Positions 1 to 6,001 are shown, counted from the first letter of the stretch. The stretch is DNA of 11,203 nt from Dokdonella sp. (GCA_030150315.1 JASLGB010000309.1:1-11203), one strand, 5' to 3'. A program made the numbers and translations. Notes: generated from the sequence alone by a model not told the origin.

Positions 1-195
1 GTGGTCCGGATCGTCGATGATGCATTCGACCGGACAGACTTCGATGCACTGCGGCGTCTCGAAGTGACCGACGCACTCGGTGCACAGGTTCGGTGCGATC
101 TCGTAGAACTCGCTGCCGAGGCTGATGGCCTGATTCGGGCAGACAGGCTCGCAGACGTCGCAGTTGACGCACTGGTCGGTGATCTTGAGGGACAT
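1..195 (-). CDS. yfhL: YfhL/Alvin-type 2[4Fe-4S] ferredoxin, 3' end outside the window
   Basis: Small electron-transfer protein carrying two [4Fe-4S] clusters; the physiological partner is not shown by the sequence. The 65 visible residues begin MSLKITDQCVNC. The first cluster motif is C9-x2-C12-x2-C15-x3-C19, with C19 followed by Pro. The second set is C38-x2-C41-x8-C50-x3-C54, again followed by Pro, with an additional Cys58. The eight-residue insertion between C41 and C50 is the mark of the Allochromatium-type (Alvin) ferredoxins, which include E. coli YfhL; that family is about 80-90 residues, so only the C-terminal tail is missing. The ATG at 195 gives the normal family N-terminus. It lies 73 bases downstream of the lipoprotein gene on the same strand and is probably the last gene of the rsmD-coaD block. 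The family call is strong; the physiological role is unknown. Confidence 0.93.
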   Translation of the reverse strand, partial: MSLKITDQCVNCDVCEPVCPNQAISLGSEFYEIAPNLCTECVGHFETPQCIEVCPVECIIDDPDH

Positions 196-220
196 GCCAA
201 TGTGAGGCTACGGGTTGCGA

Positions 221-250
221 AAGCCGGAAGCGCGGTTCGGCGCCTCCGGC
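221..250 (-). terminator. Imperfect hairpin between lipoprotein gene and ferredoxin gene
   Basis: Bases 223-233 and 240-250 can pair (GCCGGA with TCCGGC, one mismatch, then GCG with CGC) around a short loop. On the minus strand the stem is followed by TTTCGC, so the T-tract is weak. It could attenuate transcription between the lipoprotein and ferredoxin genes or simply protect an RNA end. Pairing was judged by eye; no folding energy was calculated. Confidence 0.3.
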
Positions 251-268
251 CCTTGCCCGTACGCCGTC

Positions 269-781
269 TTACTTCGCTTCGACGAAACGCACGTCCGCGC
301 CGGACGCTGCCAGGCCCTGCTTGACGGTCTCGGCGTCTTCCGGCGCACCGACGAACATCACGACCACGTCCTTGAACGAGCCCGGCGAGGCCTCCTTGAA
401 CGCCTCGACCGTGAGCTCGGCAGTCTTGGCCGAATCCGGGCCGCCGAACGCCATCATGTTGCCCGGCAGAACGCCGCGCGCGACCGTCAGCTTGACGTTG
501 TCGAGCTGGTTGGTGCGGTCGTTCACGGTCGCCTCGTCGTCACCGGCCGGCACGAAGTACATGTACGGGCGCGTGCTCTTGACGCCCTGCATGTTGTTGG
601 TGACGACGGTGCTGAGGTACTTGCGCCAGGCGGCCTTGTCGTTCGCGTCGGCCGGCTTCGGCACGCTTTCGGCGGCCTGCTCGGCGGCAGCTTCGGCCGG
701 CTTGTTGTCATCCTTGTTGCAGGCACTCAGCGAGAACGTCGCGGCGGCGGCGACAAACAGGATGGGAACGATCTTGCGCAT
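269..781 (-). CDS. Unrecognised lipoprotein, about 170 residues
   Basis: I do not recognise this family. From the ATG at 781 the protein begins MRKIVPILF, followed by a hydrophobic stretch and the lipobox LSAC with the lipid-acceptor cysteine at residue 21. Asn at +2 is not an inner-membrane retention signal in enterobacterial rules, so outer-membrane anchoring facing the periplasm is likely. An Ala/Glu/Pro-rich linker (about 22-47) precedes a domain of roughly 120 residues with the landmarks NNMQGVKSTRPYMYF, GVLPGNMMAFGGPDSAKT and VVVMFVGAPEDAETV. It contains no cysteine beyond the lipobox. An in-frame ATG at 796 overlaps the coaD stop (ATGA) and would add five residues. I prefer 781 because a GAGG lies nine bases upstream and the signal peptide then has a normal length. 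It is translated directly after coaD and precedes the ferredoxin gene. Confidence 0.85.
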   Translation of the reverse strand: MRKIVPILFVAAAATFSLSACNKDDNKPAEAAAEQAAESVPKPADANDKAAWRKYLSTVVTNNMQGVKSTRPYMYFVPAGDDEATVNDRTNQLDNVKLTVARGVLPGNMMAFGGPDSAKTAELTVEAFKEASPGSFKDVVVMFVGAPEDAETVKQGLAASGADVRFVEAK

Positions 782-792
782 GGCGTGATACC

Positions 793-1305
793 TCATGGAG
801 TGGTCGATTTCAGATAGCGCGTTCGCAGCGCCTGTTGTACGACGGGATGGACAAAGCCGGAAACATCGCCGCCAAGACGCGCGATTTCGCGCACCAGCGA
901 CGAGGAAATGAAGCTGTACTGCTCGGCCGGCGTCAGAAACAGCGTCTCCGCCTCGGGAATCAGGTGCCGGTTCATGCTGGCAAGCTGGAATTCGTACTCG
1001 AAGTCGGACACGGCACGCAGTCCGCGCAGGATCACACCGGCGCCGATTTCTTCGACGAAATCGGCGAGCAGGACCGAGAAACCGCGCACTTCCACGCGCT
1101 CGATTCCGGCCAGTGCCGTGCGCGCCAGCTCGATGCGCTCGTCGAGCGAAAACGCCGGGCCCTTGGTGGAGCTGTCGGCGACAGCGACCACGAAGCGGTC
1201 GAACAAGGGCGCCGCGCGGCTCACCAGGTCGATGTGGCCGTTCGTGATCGGATCGAACGTGCCCGGATATACCGCAATGCGAGCGCGTTGCTGCGAGATC
1301 GCCAT
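793..1305 (-). CDS. coaD: Phosphopantetheine adenylyltransferase
   Basis: Catalyses the penultimate step of coenzyme A synthesis in the cytoplasm: 4'-phosphopantetheine plus ATP gives dephospho-CoA and pyrophosphate. The 170-residue protein has the family length. Near the N-terminus, YPGTFDPITNGH (13-24) contains the T-x-G-H form of the nucleotidyltransferase HxGH signature. RGLRAVSDFEYEFQLASMNR (94-113) and the ATP-binding FISSSLVRE (132-140) follow the E. coli protein almost residue by residue. The ATG at 1305 gives the expected short lead before the first beta strand, although no clear ribosome binding site precedes it. It lies 29 bases downstream of rsmD, and its stop codon overlaps the first possible start of the lipoprotein gene, so the three are probably co-transcribed. 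The rsmD-coaD pairing is common in proteobacteria. Confidence 0.98.
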   Translation of the reverse strand: MAISQQRARIAVYPGTFDPITNGHIDLVSRAAPLFDRFVVAVADSSTKGPAFSLDERIELARTALAGIERVEVRGFSVLLADFVEEIGAGVILRGLRAVSDFEYEFQLASMNRHLIPEAETLFLTPAEQYSFISSSLVREIARLGGDVSGFVHPVVQQALRTRYLKSTTP

Positions 1306-1334
1306 GGGCGCTGGGTCGTGCTGTAACGGGGGCG

Positions 1335-1919
1335 TTAGCTTAACGGATCGCGGCGATACAAGGCGTAGTGCACCGCTCCGGCGCGCCCCTCGCGGTGCCG
1401 GCGCCAGCCTGGCGGCGGCTCGAATCCCGCGTCCGGGCCGGCTTCGACGTGAATGAAGGCCGTCGGCGCCAACCATCCGGCCTGTTCCAGCCGCGCCGCC
1501 GCATCGTTCCAGAGGCTGGCGTCGAAGGGCGGATCGAGAAACACCACGTCGAAGCGGCGCGCAGGCGGCTGCGCCAGATGGCCGAAGGCATCGGCCTGCA
1601 CGACTTCCGCATTGGCCACCTTCAGCCGCGCCAGATTGTCGCGCAGCGACTGCGCCAGCGCGCGATCGCGCTCGACGAAGACGCACTCGGCCGCCCCGCG
1701 CGACAAGGCCTCGATGCCGAGCGCGCCGGTTCCGGCGTAGAGATCCAGGCAGCGCGCACCGTCGATCACCGGAGCCAGCCAGTTGAACAGCGTTTCGCGC
1801 ACGCGATCGGGCGTCGGCCGAAGGCCCGGCGCATCCGCCACCGAAAGACGCGATCCGCGCAGGCTGCCGGCAACGATGCGCACGTTTCCTGCCGCGGGCT
1901 TGTCGCGGGATCGGGTCAT
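1335..1919 (-). CDS. rsmD: 16S rRNA (guanine(966)-N(2))-methyltransferase
   Basis: SAM-dependent methyltransferase that modifies G966 of 16S rRNA (E. coli numbering) during 30S assembly. The 194-residue protein matches the family length. VRIVAGSLRGSRL near residues 13-25 and the LRPTPDRVRETLFNWL segment (33-48) are hallmarks of the RsmD family. Motif I, DLYAGTGALGIEALSRGA (59-76), binds SAM, and the catalytic motif IV is DPPF (129-132). The ATG at 1919 follows AGGCGGAACA, which gives an acceptable ribosome binding site. An open frame continues upstream to 2315, but that part is antisense to ftsY. The gene is divergent from ftsY across 68 bases, the same head-to-head arrangement as in E. coli, and leads into coaD. 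Confidence 0.98.
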   Translation of the reverse strand: MTRSRDKPAAGNVRIVAGSLRGSRLSVADAPGLRPTPDRVRETLFNWLAPVIDGARCLDLYAGTGALGIEALSRGAAECVFVERDRALAQSLRDNLARLKVANAEVVQADAFGHLAQPPARRFDVVFLDPPFDASLWNDAAARLEQAGWLAPTAFIHVEAGPDAGFEPPPGWRRHREGRAGAVHYALYRRDPLS

Positions 1920-1928
1920 TGTTCCGCC

Positions 1929-1955
1929 TTGCGCCACGGGCGCGGGTGATAGGAT
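1929..1955 (+). promoter_or_regulatory. Candidate ftsY promoter (extended -10)
   Basis: Within the 68-base gap between rsmD and ftsY the plus strand carries TTGCGC (1929-1934), a 15-base spacer and TGATAGGAT, that is TGn followed by TAGGAT (1950-1955). Transcription would begin near 1962, about 26 bases before the ftsY ATG. The spacer is short and the hexamers are imperfect, so this is tentative. I could not pick a convincing opposite-strand promoter for rsmD in the same gap. Confidence 0.3.
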
Positions 1956-1987
1956 TGCATGTTCGTATTCTCGCCCGTACCGCCGCG

Positions 1988-3232
1988 ATGCTGAAGTTCT
2001 GGAAAAGGAAGAAACCGGCGGAAGATGCCCCGGTCGCCGCCGATACAACCGCGCAGGAGCCGGTGCTGACGCCGGAACAAGCCGCGCCGGAGCCGGCAAC
2101 GCGCATCGAGCCGCCTCAGCTGGCGCCCGATGAAGCCGTCGCCGCGCAGGCGGCCGACGCGGCCGAATCGCATGCGCCGCTGGCAGTTGCCGTCGATACG
2201 ACCGTTGTCGTGCCCGCGAGCGCGCCGGTCGACCCCGCGCCGGAGGAGGCAGAAGCGCCGCTCGTCGCAGCGCCGCAGATGGATACGGCCGAGAGCGCCG
2301 CCGCGACTCCGGCAAAACGATCCTGGCGCGAGCGCCTCGCCGGCAGCGGCTTCGCGCGCAGCCTCGGCTCGCTGTTCTCGCGCAATCCGGTACTCGATGA
2401 TGCCTTCCTCGACGAGCTGGAAACCTGCCTCATCACCGCCGACGTCGGCGTCGGTGCCGCTACCGAGCTGATCGAATCGCTGCGCAAGCGCATGGACAAG
2501 CGCGAGTTCGCCGATTCCGGCTCACTGCTCGCGGCACTGCGCAGCGAGCTGATCGAGCGCCTGAAGCCGGTCGAGAAGCCGCTGGATGTCAGCGGACGCA
2601 AGCCGTTCGTGCTGCTCGTCGTCGGCGTCAACAGTGTCGGCAAGACCACCACGATCGGCAAGCTCGCCTATCGCTTCCGCCGCGAGGGCCGCTCGGTCGT
2701 GCTCGCCGCCGGCGACACCTTCCGCGCCGCCGCGGTCGAGCAGCTGCAGACCTGGGGCACGCGCAACGGCGTGCCGGTGATTGCGCAGGGCTCGGGCGCG
2801 GATTCGGCCAGCGTGATCTTCGACGCCCTGCAGACGGCGCGCTCGCGCGGAATCGACGTGCTGATTGCCGATACCGCCGGCCGCCTGCACACGCAATCGG
2901 GGCTGATGGACGAGCTGGCCAAGATCCGGCGCGTGCTCGGCAAGCTCGATGCCGAAGCGCCGCACGAGGCGCTGCTTGTCATCGACGGCACCACCGGCCA
3001 GAACGCGATCAGCCAGGTACGCCAGTTCCAGCAGTCGATCGGCGTTGGCGGCCTGGTCGTGACCAAGCTCGACGGCACCGCCAAGGGCGGCGTCGTGTTC
3101 GCGCTGGCGCGCGAGTTCGGCCTGCCGATTCGCTACGTGGGGCTTGGCGAGAGCGCCGAGGACCTGCGCCCCTTCGATGCCGCCGCCTTCGTCGACGGCC
3201 TGCTGCCAGCCTCGCTCGGTGGCAACGGCTGA
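1988..3232 (+). CDS. ftsY: Signal recognition particle receptor FtsY
   Basis: GTPase that docks the SRP-ribosome-nascent chain complex at the inner membrane translocon for co-translational insertion. The 414-residue protein starts MLKFWKRKK, a short basic membrane-binding segment. An acidic Ala/Pro/Glu-rich A domain of low complexity follows (about 10-110), then the helical N domain (about 112-200, including LDELETCLITADVG) and the G domain. Visible GTPase motifs are the P-loop GVNSVGKTT (213-221), DTFRAAA (243-249), DTAGRL (295-300), TKLDGTAKGG (359-368) and the closing GLGESAEDLRPF. The open frame extends upstream to 1919, but the ATG at 1988 gives the usual basic N-terminus, although no strong ribosome binding site is seen. 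Its end overlaps the AsmA-like gene. The ftsE-ftsX genes that follow ftsY in E. coli are absent here. Confidence 0.98.
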   Translation: MLKFWKRKKPAEDAPVAADTTAQEPVLTPEQAAPEPATRIEPPQLAPDEAVAAQAADAAESHAPLAVAVDTTVVVPASAPVDPAPEEAEAPLVAAPQMDTAESAAATPAKRSWRERLAGSGFARSLGSLFSRNPVLDDAFLDELETCLITADVGVGAATELIESLRKRMDKREFADSGSLLAALRSELIERLKPVEKPLDVSGRKPFVLLVVGVNSVGKTTTIGKLAYRFRREGRSVVLAAGDTFRAAAVEQLQTWGTRNGVPVIAQGSGADSASVIFDALQTARSRGIDVLIADTAGRLHTQSGLMDELAKIRRVLGKLDAEAPHEALLVIDGTTGQNAISQVRQFQQSIGVGGLVVTKLDGTAKGGVVFALAREFGLPIRYVGLGESAEDLRPFDAAAFVDGLLPASLGGNG

Positions 3233-3893
3233 CACCACCGCAAGGCCGCGCCGGCGACGGCGCTGGCCGTTCCTGCTGCTCGCGCTGGCGCTGCTCGGCG
3301 GCATCGCCGCGCTGGCGTTGCGCAATTACACGCAGCCTGAAAAGCTGACCGCAATGCTGGTCGAGCAGGCGAAGGCGCGCTTCGATGTGGATCTGGCGCT
3401 GGAAGGGCCAGCCGATTTCGGTTTCCTGCCGCGACTGCATCTGCGCCTGCGCAAGCCGCAGGTTCGATCCGGCAACGAAGTGCTGCTGAGCGCGGACGCG
3501 ATCGACGTGCGCCTGCCGTGGAGCAGCGTGAACGGGCCGCGCATCGACATCGAGCACGTCGAGATCGTGCGGCCCCGGCTTCAGCTCGACACGCTTTCAC
3601 ACTGGCTCGCCAGCCGGCCGCCCTCCGACGCCGCGGTGCCGGATGTGCGCTTCTCCCTTTCGCTGCGCGACGGCACCCTTGTCGTCCGCGGCAAGCCCGT
3701 CGCCGAAGGCCTGCAGCTGGATTTTCGCAATGCAGACGACCTGGCTGCGTGGTTCGAGCGGATCACTCACAACGCCCAGCCACTGCTGCCGCCCGCCAGC
3801 GGCAGCGGCAGCATCGATCGGCTGCAGATCGGCACCTTGCGCATCGACGGACTGAAGCTGGACGTGCGCGACGACGACACAGCCGATCCATGA
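3219..3893 (+). CDS. Short AsmA-like inner-membrane protein
   Basis: From the GTG at 3219 the 224-residue protein has a cytosolic Arg cluster (RPRRRRR, 9-15), one transmembrane helix (about 16-34) and a periplasmic domain. The domain resembles the N-terminal AsmA/chorein-like region: a segment on residues joining the polymer (QPEKLTAMLVEQAKARFDVDL), then GFLPRLHLRLRKPQV, SADAIDVRLPW and later LQIGTLRIDGLKLDVRDDD. AsmA proteins help lipid traffic and outer-membrane homeostasis but are usually 500 residues or more, so this is a short form ending after a Gly/Ser-rich stretch. The start is uncertain. The GTG overlaps the ftsY stop by 14 bases and gives a normal membrane anchor, while an in-frame ATG at 3177 would add a non-conserved lead inside ftsY. 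It lies between ftsY and mutY with no gaps. The AsmA relation was judged by pattern only. Confidence 0.75.
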   Translation: MATADTTARPRRRRRWPFLLLALALLGGIAALALRNYTQPEKLTAMLVEQAKARFDVDLALEGPADFGFLPRLHLRLRKPQVRSGNEVLLSADAIDVRLPWSSVNGPRIDIEHVEIVRPRLQLDTLSHWLASRPPSDAAVPDVRFSLSLRDGTLVVRGKPVAEGLQLDFRNADDLAAWFERITHNAQPLLPPASGSGSIDRLQIGTLRIDGLKLDVRDDDTADP

Positions 3894-3912
3894 GCGACCG
3901 CGATCCATGAGC
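3884..3912 (+). repeat. Twelve-base direct repeat containing two ATGA start/stop overlaps
   Basis: CGATCCATGAGC occurs at 3884-3895 and again at 3901-3912, offset by 17 bases. In the first copy ATG (3890) overlaps the stop of the AsmA-like gene (3891-3893). In the second copy ATG (3907) is the mutY start and overlaps the stop (3908-3910) of the reading frame opened by the first ATG. The offset is not a multiple of three, so the upstream ATG cannot start MutY. Confidence 0.85.
3890..3910 (+). other. Six-codon minicistron between the AsmA-like gene and mutY
   Basis: ATG at 3890 reads MSDRDP and stops at 3908-3910. Both ends are ATGA overlaps, with the preceding gene's stop and with the mutY start. 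It may act as a translational relay that passes terminating ribosomes to mutY, or be a by-product of a small duplication. No strong ribosome binding site precedes either ATG. Confidence 0.4.
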
Positions 3913-4974
3913 CGCTCCGCGGAAGACACCTTCGCCGATGCCCTGCTCGACTGGTACGACACGCATGGGCGCAAGCACCTGCCGTGGCAGCAGCAGCGCA
4001 CGCTGTATCGCGTATGGCTGAGCGAGGTGATGCTGCAGCAGACCCAGGTGCGCACCGTGATCGGCTACTTCGAGCGCTTCGTCGATGCGCTGCCGACGCT
4101 GGCCGATCTTGCCGCCGCGCACGAGGATCAGGTCCTCGCGCTGTGGTCAGGCCTCGGCTACTACAGCCGGGCGCGCAACCTGCACCGCACGGCGCGGCTG
4201 TGCATGAGCGAACACGGCGGCGACCTGCCGCGCGACATGGTTGCATTGTCCGCCCTGCCCGGCATCGGTCGCTCGACCGCCGCTGCGATCCTTGCGCAGG
4301 CGCTGGACGAGCGCCACGCCATCCTCGATGGCAACGTGCGCCGTGTCCTCGCCCGCTGGCATGGCCTGCGCGGCTGGCCCGGCGAGACGAACACGCAGCG
4401 TGAACTGTGGCGCTGCGCCGAAATGCATACGCCGCACGCGCGCGTTGCCGACTACACGCAGGCGATCATGGATCTCGGCGCAACCCTGTGCCTGCGCTCG
4501 CGTCCGCAGTGCGCGCGCTGCCCGGTGGCGTCCGGCTGCATCGCGCGACGCGACAATCTCACCGCGCTTCTTCCTGCGCGCAAGCCGACACGCACCAAGC
4601 CGGTGCGCGACACGACGATGCTGATCGTGCGCGACCAACGCGGACGCGTCCTGCTCGAGAAACGACCGCCGAGCGGCGTCTGGGCACACCTCTGGAGCCT
4701 GCCGGAAGCCTCTGCCACCGAACAGGCGGTCAGCAGCCTGCGCGAGCGATTCAGCCTGCATGCGGAAGCCCCCGTTGCGCTGCCCGGCTTCGTGCACACG
4801 TTCAGCCACTATCATCTGCAGGTGACGCCGTTGCTGTTTGACGGCATGCGCGCGGCGAACCGCATCGCCGACGGCGACGACCTTCGCTGGTGCGGCCGCG
4901 ACAAACTCGCCGCACTCGGCCTGCCCGCACCCGTGCGCAGACTTCTGCAAACCATCTACGAGGATTTCCAATGA
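3907..4974 (+). CDS. mutY: A/G-specific adenine DNA glycosylase MutY
   Basis: Removes adenine mispaired with 8-oxoguanine, preventing G:C to T:A transversions. The 355 residues match the family length. The helix-hairpin-helix glycosylase domain contains HLPWQ (24-28), the catalytic Glu40 in LSEVMLQQTQV, the hairpin LPGIGRSTAAA (117-127) and the catalytic Asp141 in ILDGNVRRVLAR. A [4Fe-4S] cluster is held by C195-x6-C202-x2-C205-x5-C211. The C-terminal NUDIX-like domain (about 234-355) recognises 8-oxoG and has the characteristic Phe-Ser-His at 299-301. All key residues are present, so the enzyme should be active. The ATG at 3907 gives the usual N-terminus. The stop overlaps the yggX start by ATGA, and pairing with yggX is conserved in gammaproteobacteria. 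Confidence 0.98.
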   Translation: MSRSAEDTFADALLDWYDTHGRKHLPWQQQRTLYRVWLSEVMLQQTQVRTVIGYFERFVDALPTLADLAAAHEDQVLALWSGLGYYSRARNLHRTARLCMSEHGGDLPRDMVALSALPGIGRSTAAAILAQALDERHAILDGNVRRVLARWHGLRGWPGETNTQRELWRCAEMHTPHARVADYTQAIMDLGATLCLRSRPQCARCPVASGCIARRDNLTALLPARKPTRTKPVRDTTMLIVRDQRGRVLLEKRPPSGVWAHLWSLPEASATEQAVSSLRERFSLHAEAPVALPGFVHTFSHYHLQVTPLLFDGMRAANRIADGDDLRWCGRDKLAALGLPAPVRRLLQTIYEDFQ

Positions 4975-5243
4975 CGCGTATCGTCCACTGCGTGAAGCTG
5001 CAACGCGACGCCGAAGGACTTTCTTTCGCACCGTGGCCGGGCGAGCTCGGCAAGCGCATCTATGCGCAGGTATCGAAAGAGGCCTGGTCCAACTGGCTCG
5101 CGCACCAGACCATGCTGATCAACGAGAACCGCCTCAATCCGCTCGACCCGAAGACGCGCGGCTTCATCGCCGCGGAAATGGAGAAGTATTTCTTCGGCGA
5201 AGGCTCGGAAAAACCGACCGGCTACGTGCCGCCGGAAAGCTGA
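4971..5243 (+). CDS. yggX: Oxidative damage protection protein (Fe(II) trafficking family)
   Basis: Small cytosolic protein of the YggX family, associated in enteric bacteria with protection of iron-sulphur enzymes from oxidants and possibly with Fe(II) handling. The 90 residues fit the family length and carry its core: the N-terminal MTRIVHC with the conserved Cys7, then EGLSFAPWPGELGKRIY (15-31), SKEAWSNWLAHQTMLINENRLN (35-56) and an acidic C-terminal helix. Translation starts at an ATGA overlap with mutY, with GAGG seven bases upstream inside the mutY end, so the two are coupled. This matches their roles: MutY carries an iron-sulphur cluster and repairs oxidative lesions. The gene ends in a 14-base palindrome and is followed by about 210 bases without a recognisable gene before the tRNA-Phe promoter. 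Confidence 0.96.
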   Translation: MTRIVHCVKLQRDAEGLSFAPWPGELGKRIYAQVSKEAWSNWLAHQTMLINENRLNPLDPKTRGFIAAEMEKYFFGEGSEKPTGYVPPES

Positions 5244-5252
5244 TCGATCAGC
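5239..5252. repeat. Perfect 14-base palindrome over the yggX stop codon
   Basis: GCTGATCGATCAGC reads the same on both strands and includes the yggX TGA (5241-5243). As RNA it would give only a five-base stem with a four-base loop and no T-tract follows, so a terminator function is doubtful. It could be a protein-binding site or chance. Confidence 0.5.
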
Positions 5253-5456
5253 GCACACGATCGATGCCCGCGCGCTGCGCCACATGCTGACGCGCACGGC
5301 ACGGATCCGCCGGCTGCCGCGACGACGGCTCGCCCGCTGTCGCCACGCCGACGTCGAAGGCTTGCCGATCAGCCATCGGGCGGCCACCCGCACCGCGCCG
5401 ATCGCGTCGAACACGCCCTGCACGGAGCGCAATCTGCACACGCGCATTGCCGGCGC
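5253..5456. other. Gene-free stretch between yggX and the tRNA-Phe promoter
   Basis: About 200 GC-rich bases with no convincing gene. A 74-codon minus-strand frame (5472 to 5248) exists, but its product is Arg/Ala-rich without domains and its start overlaps the tRNA-Phe promoter. I see no terminator with a T-tract, repeat array or tRNA fragment. It may be a decayed gene or spacer. Confidence 0.5.
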
Positions 5457-5485
5457 TTGACGAAAAACGCATGTGCGGCTCTAAT
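5457..5485 (+). promoter_or_regulatory. Sigma-70 promoter of tRNA-Phe
   Basis: TTGACG (5457-5462), a 17-base spacer and TCTAAT (5480-5485) match the -35 and -10 consensus at five of six positions each. An A-rich run follows the -35. The -10 is followed by the GC-rich discriminator ACGCGCCCC, a feature of stable-RNA promoters that respond to ppGpp/DksA in well-studied proteobacteria. Transcription would start near 5492, about 33 bases before the mature tRNA. Confidence 0.85.
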
Positions 5486-5524
5486 ACGCGCCCCGCAGCG
5501 CTGCATTCAACAGCGCCAAAGCGC

Positions 5525-5600
5525 GGCCGAGTAGCTCAGTTGGTAGAGCAGGGGATTGAAAATCCCCGTGTCGGCGGTTCGATTCCGTCCTCGGCCACCA
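5525..5600 (+). tRNA. tRNA-Phe (anticodon GAA)
   Basis: A complete 76-base cloverleaf. The acceptor GGCCGAG pairs with CTCGGCC before A73 and an encoded CCA. The D stem is GCTC/GAGC. The anticodon stem GGGGA/TCCCC encloses TTGAAAA with anticodon GAA at 5558-5560. The variable loop is GTGTC and the T arm is GGCGG-TTCGATT-CCGTC (one G-T pair). The sequence follows E. coli tRNA-Phe through the D and anticodon arms. It has its own promoter upstream and a terminator starting ten bases downstream, so it is a single-tRNA transcription unit. Confidence 0.98.
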
Positions 5601-5601
5601 T

Positions 5602-5641
5602 ACACACCGACGGCCTGCAGAAATGCAGGCCGTTTGTGTTT
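5602..5641 (+). terminator. Rho-independent terminator of tRNA-Phe
   Basis: A perfect ten-base stem, ACGGCCTGCA (5610-5619) against its complement (5624-5633), closed by a GAAA tetraloop and followed by the T-rich TTGTGTTT. Outer bases ACACA (5602-5606) can pair with TGTGT (5635-5639), extending the stem. This is the clearest terminator in the window. Confidence 0.9.
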
Positions 5642-5908
5642 CCGGCTGCCGCACGCGCACGGACCGCCCACACTCTGCGCGGCCGCAACCGCCTTGATGC
5701 AAGCGCGCGAATGCGCGAAGCCGCGACGCATGGCGCCGCTTCGAACACGAGCCGGAATGAGCGGCGCATCGCTGCGATGCCGCCGAAGGCCAGCCCACCG
5801 CTGCGTGCGGTGCGATCGAGGCAGGACTGCGGACTGTGCCGGCAATGCCGGCCCGCATCCGGCGCCGGCGGCAAACGGGCCGCGCGCGAAAGCGCGAATG
5901 CCTGAAGG
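5642..5908. other. Convergence zone between tRNA-Phe and tRNA-Lys without a gene
   Basis: About 270 GC-rich bases between two transcription units that face each other. Frames that cross it are antisense to tRNAs or have no recognisable product. GC-rich hairpins are possible, such as CCGGCAATGCCGG near 5840 and CGCGC-GAAA-GCGCG near 5884-5897, but none has a T-tract on the minus strand, so the tRNA-Lys terminator is not clear. I found no integrase fragment and no second copy of the tRNA-Lys 3' end. Confidence 0.6.
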
Positions 5909-5983
5909 TGGTGGGCCGTGATGGGATCGAACCATCGACCAATGGATTAAAAGTCCACTGCTCTACCGCTGAGCTAACGGCCC
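5909..5983 (-). tRNA. tRNA-Lys (anticodon TTT)
   Basis: A complete 75-base cloverleaf on the minus strand. The acceptor GGGCCGT pairs with ACGGCCC before A73 and an encoded CCA. The D stem is GCTC/GAGC. The anticodon stem GTGGA/TCCAT encloses CTTTTAA with anticodon TTT at 5951-5949. The T arm is GATGG-TTCGATC-CCATC. It lies 38 bases downstream of queC on the same strand. The same queC-tRNA-Lys neighbourhood is known in Pseudomonas, where this tRNA is an attachment site for large integrative elements; here no element is inserted. Confidence 0.98.
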
Positions 5984-6001
5984 GGAATTTCGGGGGCGCG
6001 C

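Noticed and set aside
215..817. Open frame of 200 codons on the plus strand
   Set aside because: Antisense to the lipoprotein gene, whose lipobox and signal peptide are clear on the minus strand.
1920..2315. N-terminal extension of RsmD into the ftsY region
   Set aside because: The open frame continues upstream by chance of base composition; family length, start codon and binding site all point to 1919.
5248..5472. Possible 74-residue gene on the minus strand between yggX and tRNA-Phe
   Set aside because: Arg/Ala-rich product without motifs; its start overlaps the strong tRNA-Phe promoter and no ribosome binding site is seen.
5641..5908. Remnant of an integrated element next to the tRNAs
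   Set aside because: No integrase-like frame and no second copy of either tRNA 3' end could be found by eye.
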